This document shows, in pieces, positions 14,085-25,559 of a stretch of 64,000 bases of DNA. Below the pieces are notes generated by a model that worked only from the letters and a program-made list of their open reading frames with translations, was not told the origin of the DNA and did not search any database. The stretch's first letter is position 1, and every line of letters starts with the position of its first letter. The position numbers and the translations under genes are program-made. The stretch is taken from positions 67,378-131,377 of the forward strand of contig QKWP01000117.1 of assembly GCA_003550325.1 (NCBI GenBank). Direction: 5' to 3'. Origin of the DNA: Gigaspora rosea (Eukaryota > Glomeromycota > Glomeromycetes > Diversisporales > Gigasporaceae).

Positions 14085-15413
14085 GGTCCTTTCTATATAT
14101 TAATAAAGTAATGAATAAAGTTATTAGAATAATTTTTTAAATTGCTATAAAATGCACATTCACATTAATATGTTACAAAGATCAATTTATAATATAAGTA
14201 CTGCTATACATAATGATAAAATTATTTTGGGTTTTGGGACCCAAAATTAAAATTTTTTTCTGAAATGTTTTTGATCTATTTTACTTAAAACCCGAAATTT
14301 TTTAATGCTTTTTTTAATAAATGAAATTATAAAAAATATAAATATATAAATTTTATTTGCTCTTTCTTATAAAAATTTTAATTTATTTTTGGAAACATAA
14401 ACTAGGTTTTTTTAAAAATTAATTCTAGTAGTATATATAACAGTGTTTAAAATTTGATGTTCTCATGTTCTTATGAGAACACTAAATTTTTTTTAAGAAC
14501 ATTAATATTTAAAATAATGTTCTCTTATTTGAGAATATTTTGTACTGATAAAATGTTCTTAAAATATTATTAGTATTTATAACTATTAGTTTTTTTACAT
14601 ATTTGAAAAAAAGATTTATAGTTGCAAAAAGTTAAATAAGTATATTACATAATCAATTTAACCAATTTAAATGTTCTAAGTACTATTAAATCAAAGCCTT
14701 TGTCTATAACTTTACTTAAAAGTCCAAGATAGGTTTATATAATAAAAATATATGCATATTTAAAAATAAAATTCTATATAATGAGAACATTAAAAATTTT
14801 TTGAGAACATTAATACTCTAAATTTAGTTCATTTGAGAACATAATTTTGAATTTGAATTTTAAACACTGTGTATAAGTACTGCAGTATTATTATTAAGCT
14901 TATTTTAAGTAATATAATCATAGAAATACAATAGATGATGAATGAAAATTCAAGTTTTAAATGTTTTTTTATGTATTAATAAAGTAATTAATAAATAATT
15001 AGAATAATTTTTTTGAAATTGCTATGAAATATAAGTTTGTATTAATGTATTAATGCATTAATAAAGTAATTAATAAAGTAAATAATAAAGTAATTAGAAT
15101 AATGTTTTAAATTACTATAAAATGCATATTAATATTAATATGTTACAAAGATTAGTTTATAATATAAGTACTATAATACATGGTGATGAAATTATTTTGG
15201 GTTTTGGAATCTGAAATTAAAATTTTTTTCTAAAATAGTTTTTAATATACTTTACTTTAAAACCCAAATATTTTGATGCTTTTTTTGAATAGATGAAATT
15301 ATAAAAAATATAAATATATAGATTTTATTTGCTCTTTTTTATAAAAAATTTTAATTTATTTTTGAAAACTGAAATAGGCTTTTTTCAAAAATCAATTTCA
15401 GTAGTATATATAA
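14085..15413. repeat. Duplicated satellite block, two ~345-bp direct repeats
   Basis: 14097-14440 and 15050-15413 align along their length. Both run from AATAAAGTAATTA…ATTAGAATAATTTTTTAAATT through ATTATTTTGGGTTTTGG… to …TCTATTTGC…GTAGTATATATAA. Both end at the same GTATATATAA, into which a different hAT-type element has inserted in each copy (14441 and 15414). A partial third unit is at 14970-15050. Confidence 0.8.
14441..14869. mobile_element. hAT-like MITE, CAGTGTTTAAAATT ends
   Basis: 429 bp between CAGTGTTTAAAATT and AATTTTAAACACTG. The interior iterates AATGTTCT / GAGAACATT motifs. Left flank ATATATAA (14433-14440) and right flank TGTATAA (14870-14876) look like a decayed target duplication. 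It is related to the copy ending at 61503 and, more weakly, to 45620-45740. Confidence 0.7.
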
Positions 15414-15979
15414 CAGTATTGTTGCTGGACTGGTCCAGTGAAGATCACTAGAACTAGAACTAACTGGATCAAACTGAAAAATATATGGGTTCTAGTGGTA
15501 AGTTGTCACTAGATTGTTCCAGTTACATTTTTTTTTACTACTGGATGAAAGTTCTAGTGAGGTCTAGTGAGGTCCAGTAAGATCCAGTAAGATCTGATAA
15601 GTTAAAATATAAAAAAATTTTTTTTATTTAGATTATTTGTAATAACAATTAAATTGAATGTCCAAATATACCAGTACTAAAGAATTCCGATCTTTGAGTT
15701 AATACCTTTAAGTATTGGCATAACAGAAGAACTGGCATAATTTAGGAATGCATATCAAAAATTTTACTGTCCTACTGATTTGTGGTTTCTATAAAAAAAA
15801 GTAATAGCATATGATTGTATGCAACAGTTATATAGATTATAGATATGTATGCATATGACAGATTAAGTGCTTTCTTACTTTGCTTGTCTTGTTACTTGTT
15901 CTCTCGATAGCGATCATAAGCTGGCTCCTAGCTCTCCCACCCTCTATTATATATTGCACCTAGCATCCTGCTTGTTGTT

Positions 15980-16170
15980 ATGTATAATGAGCTAAATGTA
16001 CCATGTCATAGCATGGGCTCAAACCTACTACTTTATATTGTCGTGTGTACTGAGTTGAAGGCACCGTACCATAGCATGGGCTCGAACTCACTATTATAAA
16101 AAAAACATTTAATATATGTAATGAGTTGAATGTGCCGCACTATAAGTATGGGCTTTAACTTGCTACTTTA
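15980..16170. repeat. Three ~65-bp tandem units with B-box-like motif
   Basis: Three diverged units each carry GAG(C/T)T(A/G)AA…CATAGCATGGGCTCGAAC…ACTA. The GGGCTCGAAC core resembles a tRNA B box, so a tRNA-derived origin is possible but not shown. The block lies inside the 15414-19566 element. Confidence 0.6.
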
Positions 16171-16429
16171 TTAAAAGTAAAATACGCCATACTTTAGCAT
16201 TAGTAATTCTCAATTTAAACACAAAATTTATTGGATATACTAAAGGAAGTAAGATTATATTCTATTTCTTATATATGTAATATTTATTTTATTTAATTAA
16301 TAATATATTTATATAGATAAATTTTATTTATATTTTGTAAATTTAAAATTATAAGAAATTAAAAGGCAAAAGTTTCTATAGTTTAACTCAAAACATAATC
16401 AGAAATAGATATATGTTAGTATTTTATGA

Positions 16430-17340
16430 ATTTGATTCTAATAGAAGAAGGAAATTGTATAGAGAATGTACAACTTGCTACTAGTACAACATATCAATAA
16501 CTTGGTGCAAAACAATGCAAGGATGGGCAAATAAAAATAAGGATATTGAAGATTGTATTAAAAGGTTTCAACAAACCACTATGGTGAAAATGTAGTTGAA
16601 TAGATTTCTTTTAATAGACTAGAAAATATCTAAAAAGTTAGGAAAATAGGATTTGGCTCAGTGTTTTCAGCAATGTGGTTAGATGGTAAAAGAATAGTTT
16701 CAGGTAAAATTACTACTACGCACAATCATGTACTCTATCAATTATAGTTGCACTTAAGATATTATCTGGTTCACAAAATGAGATTATAAAAACACTACTG
16801 ATAAAATTAATCACATTAACAAGAAGTTTTATTTGGATTATTCAGTAGTAAAACTAATCATCATAATATTTTTTTTGTCTAGATAAATTAGATAATATTA
16901 ATGGCTTTCCTCTTCCAGTCATAATTCATGATAGTCAGACCTAATATAGCCTACAAGCAGAAATTACTCATGCCTTTGTTGGGGAATTAACCAAAATTTG
17001 CAGAATTGAGAAATTATTTTGAAAGGCAAGAGAAATGAACCTTTTGCTCCTGAGGCATTTGTAGCAAGTCCCAAGAATTTTTAAAAGTAAGTTAAGATGA
17101 TTTATTTTATGATCTAATATTGATAAATTATTAACATTATTAATTTTATTTAACAAGTTTAAAAGTAATATGCGATTTAGATTATCGGGTAGTAAACTTG
17201 AGGTGTATGGACTAACTCAAACCATAACTAATAATGTATATTTTGATGGTATTTCAATATGCAAATAAAGGAAGCCTTCATAATATCTAATAAAGAAAGT
17301 GTTAATATGAAATTCGCGATGGAATAATATTGCGATAAAA
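16430..17340 (+). pseudogene. Broken protein-kinase gene fragment inside a hAT-type element
   Basis: Degenerate N-terminal half of a kinase of the Glomeromycotina type. In order, across frames: a Cys leader ('RKLYRECTTCY', then 'WCKT'); 'NKDIEDCIKRFQ'; a glycine loop 'LGKIGFGSVFSAMWLDGKR' (about 16640-16700); beta-3 'IVALKILSGSQNE' (about 16745-16785); then 'LEVYGLTQTITNNVYF' and, shifted by one base, 'MVFQYANKGSLHN' (about 17185-17310). Several stops (TAG, TGA, TAA) and at least one frameshift rule out expression as a kinase. Nothing matching the catalytic loop or the C-lobe follows. It lies wholly within the 15414-19566 element, which suggests capture by, or insertion into, that element. 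Its loop and VALK motif are intact-looking, unlike the pseudokinase at 47-50 kb. Confidence 0.75.
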
Positions 17341-17753
17341 CAATTATTAAGTTGTAATAACATTCCTGATGATAACTTGCTCATATAGTGCTCCTAGATC
17401 TGGTTCAGGTTTGGTCCGGTTCGGGTCCGGTCTGGGATCGAACCGACTCGAACTCTAGATTTTACCAATTTCAAACTTAGAACCGGACTCAAACTCAATT
17501 ATGAGTTCAGTCCGGATTCGGTCCGAAGTTTGCAAACTAGTTTGAATCCGAATAGTCATTTTAATATAACTGATAATATTAGAAAAAAAATTAAAAAAAT
17601 AAAAATTAAAAAAAATAAAAATATTACAAAAAATTAAAGTTTGAAAGATCATCTTTCTAATTTTTTTTAAAAATGTCAATTTTTTTTTATTGGTTCGATA
17701 AATAATAAATTTTGAAATTTTTATATAAGCAACTCTTTAGTGCGGCATAATAC

Positions 17754-19066
17754 TAGTGATTGGACCTAGGTGGGTGTTACCGGGTCATCTGTGGGTGGGT
17801 CAGATAACCCGTATTGAGTTGTAGTGACCCAGGTGGTTGATCTGTGGGTTAACCTGCAGGTCGACCCGTGGGCTGACCCATGGGTCAACCCATAGGTCAA
17901 CCCGTAATTAGTAGTAGTGAGCTAAACTTATTACATACGATCATTTAATATTATTAAGAACTATTTAAAATGTTAATAAATAAGTAATAGAGCAATTCTA
18001 ATTCTAATTACTAGCCAGGATAATTTTATTAAACATCCCTATAACCAATAGTAATAATCAATGTGATAAATACGTTATAATTACTATCACAAAGATTTTA
18101 ATAAAAGCAAAACGTATCAATTACATACTATTGAGTACAACCAATATTTAGATACATAAAATAAAATATGCTAATCTAACACAAATCATATATCTTATAT
18201 ACTCAATATAGCTTGTTTTGCTTAGTTTATGCTCAGCAATACCTACTAAGCTCGCTTCACTCATCTAGTAGTCGCTCTCTTCGACTGACGTCTCCGCTTC
18301 ATTCCCATTTACTAACTGCCTGATGTAGTCTTAGTTTTCACTCTAATCCCAAAGCTAAAGGCCAACGCAAAAAAGCCCACTACAAACACAATATGACGGA
18401 AACTTCAACTGCACCAAAGAGTAACGTACAATGGCCACCTATTCTGAATGACACCTATTTCCTAAAATGAAGAATTAGTATGTACATGAACACGACAATT
18501 CAAAAAAAAGTAACGCACGACCTGACGTCAATTAAATTCTCAATTCCGAAGAATTAAAGCCTAACTACCTAGTAGAGGAAATTCGAAGTTGTAACTTAAA
18601 GAAAAAGCAAAAGAAATGTAAGTACTGTATTACAACCAAACAAAAGACAAGAAAAAAGAAAAGAGCAAAAACTTATCTCCTGCATAACCAATACCGATTA
18701 CATTCCCAAATCCTCGTTCAATTGCAAAACTCTAAGCCCAGCTGCTTGATGAAAAAACCTGAAGCTATAACAACACCAACTATGATACCAACTATGATAC
18801 CAACTACGATACCAACTACGATACCAATGACAAAGTGACACAAAAAAATAGTTTAGTATAAAAAATATGATATAAATACAAAAAAAAACTATAGAACTAT
18901 AGTAAAAAACTTGTTCTGCCATGTTGAAGCAGTTCGAATTATGATTTTGACCTGGGTTAAACGGGTAACCTGATAAACCTAGGTGACCCATCGATCACTC
19001 AGGTGACTCGCGGGTCCACCTGCCGGGGGACCTGAGCCATGTTTTTTTAAACAGGTCAAATCACTA
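17754..19066. mobile_element. Innermost nested element with GGGTCAACCC-type arms
   Basis: Ends TAGTGATTGGACCTAGG and CAGGTCAAATCACTA are inverted repeats of one another and match the ends of the 199-bp foldback at 54346-54544 (TAGTG..TTGACC). Arms 17754-17930 and 18935-19066 iterate GGGTCAACCCG / GGTGACCC motifs. The ~1 kb interior (17935-18930) has no recognisable gene. It includes a 12-bp minisatellite at 18776-18829. No exact target duplication was found. Confidence 0.6.
18776..18829. repeat. 12-bp minisatellite (CCAACTAYGATA)n
   Basis: Four to five head-to-tail copies of CCAACTA(T/C)GATA. Translating the opposite strand gives a chance 'WYRSWYRS' ladder that should not be taken as a protein. 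Confidence 0.85.
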
Positions 19067-19984
19067 ATTCGGACTTGAACTAGTTTGCAAACTTCAGACC
19101 AAACTCAGACCGAACTCAAACTTGACTAAAAAGTTCAAAACATAAAGTTTGAGTCCGGTTCAAAAATCGACCAGACTCAAACTTGACAAAAGTTCAGTTT
19201 GGTCCAGTTTGATAGGAGCCCTATGCTCATTAATATATTAGTCTTTAACATTTTCACTACAGTTTGTATAATGATCATATAAGTTATAAACTGGCAAAAT
19301 TAAACCATAATACAGGACTATACCCAATCAGAGGCTAGTATATGTATAGTTTCGGGCTGCATTATTACATGAAACCCACTGTTCTGGGTTTTGTATATGA
19401 ACTTATATGATAATAATAATCTTAATTCTTATTTGTATTCTTATTGGCTAGCATTATATCAGTTCCAGTGAAATAATTCCTTCTAGTAAAAACTTTACTA
19501 GAACTACTAGAATACTGGAAATATCTGGATATCCAGTATGATTCCAGCTTCCAGTTAACAATACTGATATATAAGTACTATAGCATTATTATTGAGCTTA
19601 TCATAAGGAAGTTGGGGTATTGTAGCTATATTAAAGTTTCTATTAATAAAACTTTTTAATAAACAAATAGATTTTTATAGAATTTTATTTTTTGAACTAT
19701 GCTTAATAAAGAATATATTACTTTGAAAAAATCTTTATATCATATATTGTTTTAAATATAAATAATTAGTACACAAACAGAATATAAAAACTAAATTTAG
19801 AGAGAATGGGAGTATTGTGACCAATTAATTAATAGTGAATAATTTTTGCTCTACTGGTTTGTTTTGAATGATTTTATAACCAAAATGACCATTTTAGTGA
19901 AACAATTCTAACAAGTAAAAATTGTTAAAATCCAATTATAGGATCCCAAGATTATTAAGTATAAAGTAAATATATCTAATTTGA

Positions 19985-22580
19985 TACAGTGCCTAATTTG
20001 ACGCATTGCTGATATTTAGTAATCCAGTGATCATAAATACATAATTTTGATACCATTTGATTTGTCTCAACAAGACGAGTCGAATGGTACCAGAATCATG
20101 TGCCCATGATTACTAGATCGCAGAATATACTAATTTACCTAAATTTATTCATTCGAGTCTCCAAAGAAGTTAAATTAATGATTAAATAACTGACTATAGA
20201 TCAAATAAATCAGACTTTTGCATAATTTAAAGTTATTTATATTAATCAAACAAATATATATTTGCTAATTTTTGCGCAATTTCGATAATTTCATAACAAT
20301 AAGGTGCCTAATATAATGATGTATTCCATATATTTTAATTCAGATAACTATTTAAAAAATGCTACATATCGTTATTGCTACTATTTCTTGTAATTATGTA
20401 CTGTAACACAATTTCATCAGTATAAATAAATTAATAAAATTACAATTCATTGAATAAAATTATAATTTATTGAAAATATTACAATTCGCGTAAAAAAAAA
20501 CCATGTCATTTAAACTTTATTGTTCTAAAATCAATATAGTTGCAAAAAGAAAAGTATTTGAATAGTTTATCCTTCAATTTTATAATAAAACTATGCAAAA
20601 ATACAGCAATTATAATACTTGACTCACTGCTTTTAATGATACCATTAAAGCTATTAAAAACTTACCAACTAACTAAACTCCAAGCACCAGAAGTGTTGCA
20701 AAAGACTATGGTCTTTCGAAAGCCACTCATAGATGTGATATCAGTAATGATGGTCCCCTTCTCACCCAGGCCATGCTAAGGTTTTGACAGATCACAAAGA
20801 GAGACAACTCATTGGTTACTGCTTGAACATGCAGAAACTTGGTTTTGGATTAACTAGGTCTGGCATAAACTAGTGTGTGATAGAAATTGTTGGTCAAAGC
20901 GGACGACCTAATCTTTTTAGTAAAAGTGGTCCAGGACAAAAATAGTGGCAATACTTTATGAAGGACCATCTGGAACTGTCATTTCATGTGCCACAAGTCT
21001 TAAATAAAGCCCATACACAAAAAGCAAACCCCATCATTGTTAATGACCATTTTAACAAATTAGAAAAAATCATTCAAGAATATTTGCTTATCCTGACAGA
21101 ATTTGGAACATGGTGCTATTTTTTTTTTGTCTATTATTATTTTATTTGCAAAGCTTAGATATTATTTTTATTTTATTTGATAATTTCGTTATTTTATTTT
21201 ATTTTATTTTTTTTTTGTTCACGATTTTTTTTTTCCTTTTTTTTTTTACTCTTTAGGTTGAAACTGGCTTCGTCATCGAACCTCGACTTCCAAAAGTCAT
21301 CACTAAAAGGGTGCTCACCAAGTCCATTGGGTTTTAAATAACTCTCACAAACATATTTTAGTATGCCCTATTATCTCGGCCACCGGAACTTACATTCCAC
21401 TATTAATTATTTACAAGGAAAAGCGAATGTTCCTGGCTCTTCTAGACGGTACGCCTGCTGGTTCTGATATGGGTTTTACTGAAACGGGTTATATGCAAGA
21501 AAGCCTATTTTAACAATATATTGAACATTTTATTAGTTCAATTCCTCCTAATTATCCTGTTTTGCTAATTATGAACGGCCACAAAAGTCACATCAACTAT
21601 ACTAGTATTTCCTTTTGTTTTAAAATAATATTCTTCTTTATACTCTTCCTCCTCACACTATTCATATTTTACAACTAGCTGAATTTCTATTTGCTACATT
21701 GAAAAGAGTATATACTAAAGAATATGATAAGTTTAAAAATAATAATGATGGTAAGCATGTGACGAAATATTCGTTTGCTCAAGTTCTAGGTCCATCCTAT
21801 CTTGCAAGCATTATACCTACTGCTATATGCAATGCTTTCAAAACTACGAGATTTAGCCCTTCAACTCCAGTGCTATTAGCTCTGACTGTTTAGATTCTTT
21901 GTTGGCAATGGAACAAACTAACATTTTGAAAATTCTTGACCTGGCTTCTTTGTCTTCACAATCTTCTCAGTCTTCACAATCTTCTTTGTCTTCACAATCT
22001 TTTTTGTCTTTACAATCTTCATCTTCACAATCTTCTTTGAATTCAGTTCCAATTCATAATCCCTTTACCAAAGAAAATCCTACACAAGAAGAGTTAATAT
22101 CAGAGATCATGCTGCTAAATCAAAAAGTTAAACAATTAAAGGAAGAGCTTGAAACTTACCAAAACCCCAGCACAAGTTCTTTTTAACAAATACTAAAATA
22201 TTCTTTGCATCAACATTTGTAACCAACTAAAGAAACGGAACCTGATAAAGGGCAAGAAGAATTTCAGCTACTAAAACAAAAAAGAAGAAAAACTAAGCCC
22301 TTTTCTCAGTTAGTCACACATGAAAGTTTGTTGCAACTGTTGAAGAAGGCAGAGGAGGAAGCAAAACAAAAAGCCAATGAGAAAAGACAAAAAAAAGAAG
22401 CGGCTCTTCAAAAAAATTAGCTCGTAAAGCCAAAATGGTACAAAAACAAGAAGCGCAAAGAAAAAAAAGAGGATACAGAGCATGCACAGGCAGAAAAGCA
22501 ACATATTAAGGACATGAAATAGCTTGAAAAGTATAAAATTTGAAATTATCTCATTTGTTCGCAGTGCGTCAAATTAGAAC
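19985..22580 (+). mobile_element. pogo/Tigger-type transposon relic with TIRs
   Basis: Left end CAGTGCCTAATTTGACGCA (from ~19990) and right end TGCGTCAAATTAGAACT (to ~22580) are inverted repeats. The left subterminal region carries the palindromic GATACCATTTGATTTGTCTC / GAGTCGAATGGTACC pair also seen in the non-coding elements at 57330-58232. It encloses the transposase remnant at 20590-22521. The shared ends and subterminal palindromes suggest those foldbacks are its non-autonomous relatives. Confidence 0.65.
20590..22521 (+). pseudogene. pogo-like DDE transposase pseudogene A
   Basis: Read across frames: an N-terminal psq/HTH ('FNDTIKAIK…STRSVAKDYGLSKAT'), a CENP-B-type segment ('NMQKLGFGLTR', 'GQSGRPNLF', 'HVPQVLNKAHTQKANPIIVN'), and DDE core pieces ('ETGFVIEPRLPKVITK', 'GTYIPLLIIYKEKRM', 'GFTETGYMQESLF', 'LLIMNGHKSHINYTS'). 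Then follow 'VLGPSYLASIIPTAICNAFKTT', a Ser-Gln tail and a Lys-rich coiled coil. The first catalytic Asp region is replaced by a T-rich run (21118-21250). The second catalytic Asp codon is Asn at 21574-21576. Multiple frameshifts and stops make it dead. Confidence 0.8.
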
Positions 22581-23039
22581 TATCGATTGATAATCTTGAT
22601 TTTTGAAAGAATTACATATATGTATAAAGTTCTGTTACTTTCTTGCTTAAATAAAAATTTTTTTCAATGAACATCTATTTTAGATTGACTTGTATTGAAT
22701 TAAGTAAAAACTTGTTTGCTTTATGCCAATCTTGCAAAATTTTACTATTGGAAAAGATTAACTGCATCTGCATCAAATCAGGCATACTTACCTTATATAT
22801 AAAAATTTGCAGATTTACTAATATAATTTTATGAAATAAGATAAATCTATATTGATCTTAGAACTCTGTAATTGAATTTTAATAAATTTATACTTGCTAG
22901 GATCATCTCATTGAAACAGTCATTTTGGTAATAAATGAACTAGTGGATCAAAAGTTATTAACTATTAAATATTCTATATATGTTTAAGAGTAAATTCAAA
23001 TATATATATATATTTATTTATATTTTGAATAAATGATAA

Positions 23040-24930
23040 TAGCTTGTAATCAAGTAATTAGAGTTAGTCAAATTTTATACTATTCAATTTATCGAGAATA
23101 ATTTTTTCAAAATGCTGTGAAATATATTGTATTGATGTATTATAAATTTTTCAAAAATTAGTGTTATAATACAAATATAGCAATATTATTTTTAAGCTTA
23201 TTATAAGTAGCTATAATAAGAATAACTAGTTTAGATATATTTTTTTTATTTTGATACATTAATAAAGTAATTAATAAAGCAATTAGAATAATTTTTTAAT
23301 TGCATCAGAATGCATATTGGATCTTAAAAAAAGTGGGTTTATAATACAAGTATAGTAGCATTATTGTTAAGTTTATTATGAATAATTACATATAAATATA
23401 ATTAATAAAGTAATTAGATAAGGGTGTGGCAACTTAGGGAAGTTGGTAAGTTGTCACCCCCCAAGTGGCAGGTCTAGGGTTCAAATCCCACTGGCGACGC
23501 TTTGAAAAAATAGACCTGTGTTACGGTAACCATTTCCTGTTGATCGGTTGGGTATATTACCTGTAGTCCTTGGTTACCATCTCGAATGGAAGCTTTCGGG
23601 CGAAGTTGTGTCCGGTGACACAGACAAATCCAAGGAACCGGGAAATGGAAACCCATTTGGAAAGTTCCGAGTAAGGAGGTAGCAACGATCTTTGACGGTG
23701 CTACCAGAACCGGAATATCGGAAACCGGAGCTGGAGAACTGGACAACATGACCTTCGGAGGAGAGGGTCCACCAACCTGGCCGCCGGAGTCGTACCGGAG
23801 GAAAAGGACCTATGTTCTGGAATTAGGTACCAGGGGAAGAAAAACCATAGTAGCACCTAATGCTGGGTAGATCAACCCTTCCGGGCCAACTGGTTTGGAA
23901 GTTTGGAGCACCCGGTGATGGACTGGTAGGAAAGTAATGGTGGGTACCGGGGTCAGTGTGAACCTTACAAAGGCAGAAGTAGGTAATGGTAGCGGTTAGG
24001 TACCCCCTGACTGCAAGTTGCTTGCCTCGGTGAGTGCGTAAGTTACTGAAGTGTAGGTAATACCTGTGTGGGACAGGGACTGCTCTACCAAGTTTACCCG
24101 CGAGGATAAATTAGTCCTAAAGGGATGTAGGTAGCATCCGGAACTGTCTTCGACTGACTAATGTATCAGAGGGCTGTACCGATGATCACAAGTAGGATTG
24201 ACATGCGAAGCATTGGACCAGAGGGTTTAAATAGGCAATCCCCTAGTTGGGTTGTAGGTATGGCAACTAGTGTAGAACCTTCGGGCGGACTACTTAAATT
24301 AGACAACCAAAAGTTGTACATGTGGCTAGTTGTACTCTCATTCAATGTAACTCAATTGTGGGTGCACCCAAAGAGGCGCCCTTGATCCACAGGCTTGATT
24401 AAATAAACTCTCACCCAAAGCGGGAACTTTAACACAAAAAAAAAATAAATAAATAAAGTAATTAGATTAATTTTTTTCTGAATTACTAGAGTTTGGCTTT
24501 ATTGTTTTGTATATTTGTATAATTATTAATAAATACAATGTAATTGTATGAATATTTTGTTTAAAGTATTTTTTTATTTGATGCATTAATAAAGTAATTA
24601 ATAAAGTAATTAGAATTATTTTTCCTTTCAATATGGAATGCACATTTGTATTAATATACTGCAAAGATTAGTTATAGTATAAGCATGTTAGAATTAACAT
24701 TAAAACTTATTATAAATAATTATAGTTAGATATATTAGATATGCAAGAAAATTCTGTTTATATTTTTTTTAATATATTATAAAACTATAAAGTAATTAAA
24801 TAATTTTTTCTTAATTACTAAGGAATGCACATTTGTATTGATGTGTCATAAACTTTACAAAGATTAGTTTTATAACTTAAGCATAGTAGCATTTTAGTAA
24901 GTTTATTATTGATAAATAATAATAAGTATT
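23040..24930. repeat. AATAAAGTAATTAG satellite array (interrupted)
   Basis: Several diverged units, each CATTAATAAAGTAATTAATA…ATTAGAATAATTTTT…GGAATGCACATTTGTATTAA…TATAGTAGCATTATT…TTTATTATAAATAATTA. Units begin near 23100, 23266, 23404/24452, 24584 and 24787. Retroposon copy C is inserted in one of them. Confidence 0.75.
23420..24451 (+). mobile_element. tRNA-headed retroposon copy C, youngest
   Basis: Head GGGTGTGGCAACTTAGGGAA (A-box region), an arm GTCAC/GTGGC with a 7-base loop CCCCCAA, and B box GGGTTCAAATCCC. The 3' end is AAATAAACTCTCACCC…AACAC plus ten or so A. Flanked by AATAAAGTAATTAGAT at 23404-23419 and 24452-24467. Much more GC-rich than its surroundings and retaining CpG sites lost in copies A, B and D. 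It contains a 74-codon open frame (24161-24385) with no recognised domain; in copy D the frame is interrupted. Inserted in satellite DNA. Confidence 0.8.
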
Positions 24931-25194
24931 AATATACTAGTATATTAATTGTTAATACAAATTAAATATTTTCTAGCTAATTTTACTCACATTTATATAA
25001 TATATCTAAATATTTTTGGTCTTTGGTAGTTTTATATTATTAAATATTTAAGAAGTGCATATAATTTAAAAATATCTATAAAGTAATAAAATAAAATAGT
25101 ACATATATGCATGCTTGTATATAAATAATTAGTTTTTTATTTATTTATTTCTATTGATAGTTAATTTTGGGAATTGATATTCCATACCCCTTTT

Positions 25195-25530
25195 GAAATT
25201 TCTACACTTATGTAGAAGAACTCTAAACATCTAGTACAGAGGTTATACATTATGCATTTCAACAAAAACCCTGAAATTTGAGAAGTAAAAAAACAGTTTT
25301 TGGCAATTTTTTAGCATCCAGCATCTAGTAGTTCAATTTAAATGAACATTTTTTTTAAAAAAAAAATAAAGCTCTCAATGAGACGCATCTATTAAAAAAA
25401 GTTCAATCAATTCTGATCACTAGATCATCAGTTATTAAGTAAATATAGTTTTTGGTATTTTTAGCAAATTAGAGTGAAATTGGCCAAAATCTAGTTATGA
25501 CCTATATGAGAGATGTTCAGGTCCTCATGT
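25195..25530 (-). repeat. Dispersed repeat; uninterrupted paralogue of the 57-58.7 kb locus
   Basis: Its reverse complement aligns with 57020-57104 joined to 58517-58745: TTTGGCCAATTT…AATTTGCTAAAAATA…TATATTTACTTAA…GAGCTTTATTTT…TACTAGATGT. It lacks the composite insertion present there, so it represents the empty site. Confidence 0.75.
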
Positions 25531-25559
25531 AAATTATTAATTTTTATAATTTGTATACA

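Larger units (their letters stand above)
17386..19223. mobile_element. Nested hAT-type foldback, TSD TGCTCAT(A/T)
   Basis: Ends TAGTGCTCCTAGATC… and …GATAGGAGCCCTA are flanked by TGCTCATA (17378-17385) and TGCTCATT (19224-19231), an 8-bp duplication with one mismatch. Arms (17400-17560 and 19067-19215) consist of iterated GGTTC(A/G)GG / GGTCCGG / AACTCAAACTT motifs in opposite orientation. A further element, 17754-19066, is nested in the loop. It is related to end fragments at 43500-43665 and 59574-59735. Confidence 0.75.
15414..19566. mobile_element. hAT-type element, 4.15 kb, 8-bp TSD ATATATAA
   Basis: Ends are CAGTATTGTT and AACAATACTG, flanked on both sides by exact ATATATAA (15406-15413 and 19567-19574). 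The flanking satellite unit continues across the insertion (…GTATATATAA / GTACTATAGCATTATTATTGAGCTT). Left subterminal DNA (15430-15600) repeats CTAGTGAGGTC / CCAGTAAGATC motifs; the right end (19450-19560) repeats CTAGTAAAAACTTTACTAG and CCAG motifs. It contains three ~65-bp tandem units (15980-16170), a kinase fragment (16430-17340) and a nested element at 17386-19223. No hAT transposase was recognised, so it is non-autonomous. Confidence 0.8.

Noticed and set aside
18698..18991. Minus-strand frame with 'WYRSWYRSWYHS' repeats
   Set aside because: Translation of the 12-bp minisatellite inside a nested transposable element.
23474..23749. 91-codon minus-strand frame in retroposon copy C
   Set aside because: It lies antisense across the tRNA-like head and shared 5' module; translation of a repeat, not a gene.
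24161..24385. 74-codon sense frame in retroposon copy C
   Set aside because: Copy D has a stop in the corresponding frame, and the residual similarity is what nucleotide homology alone gives. No domain recognised.
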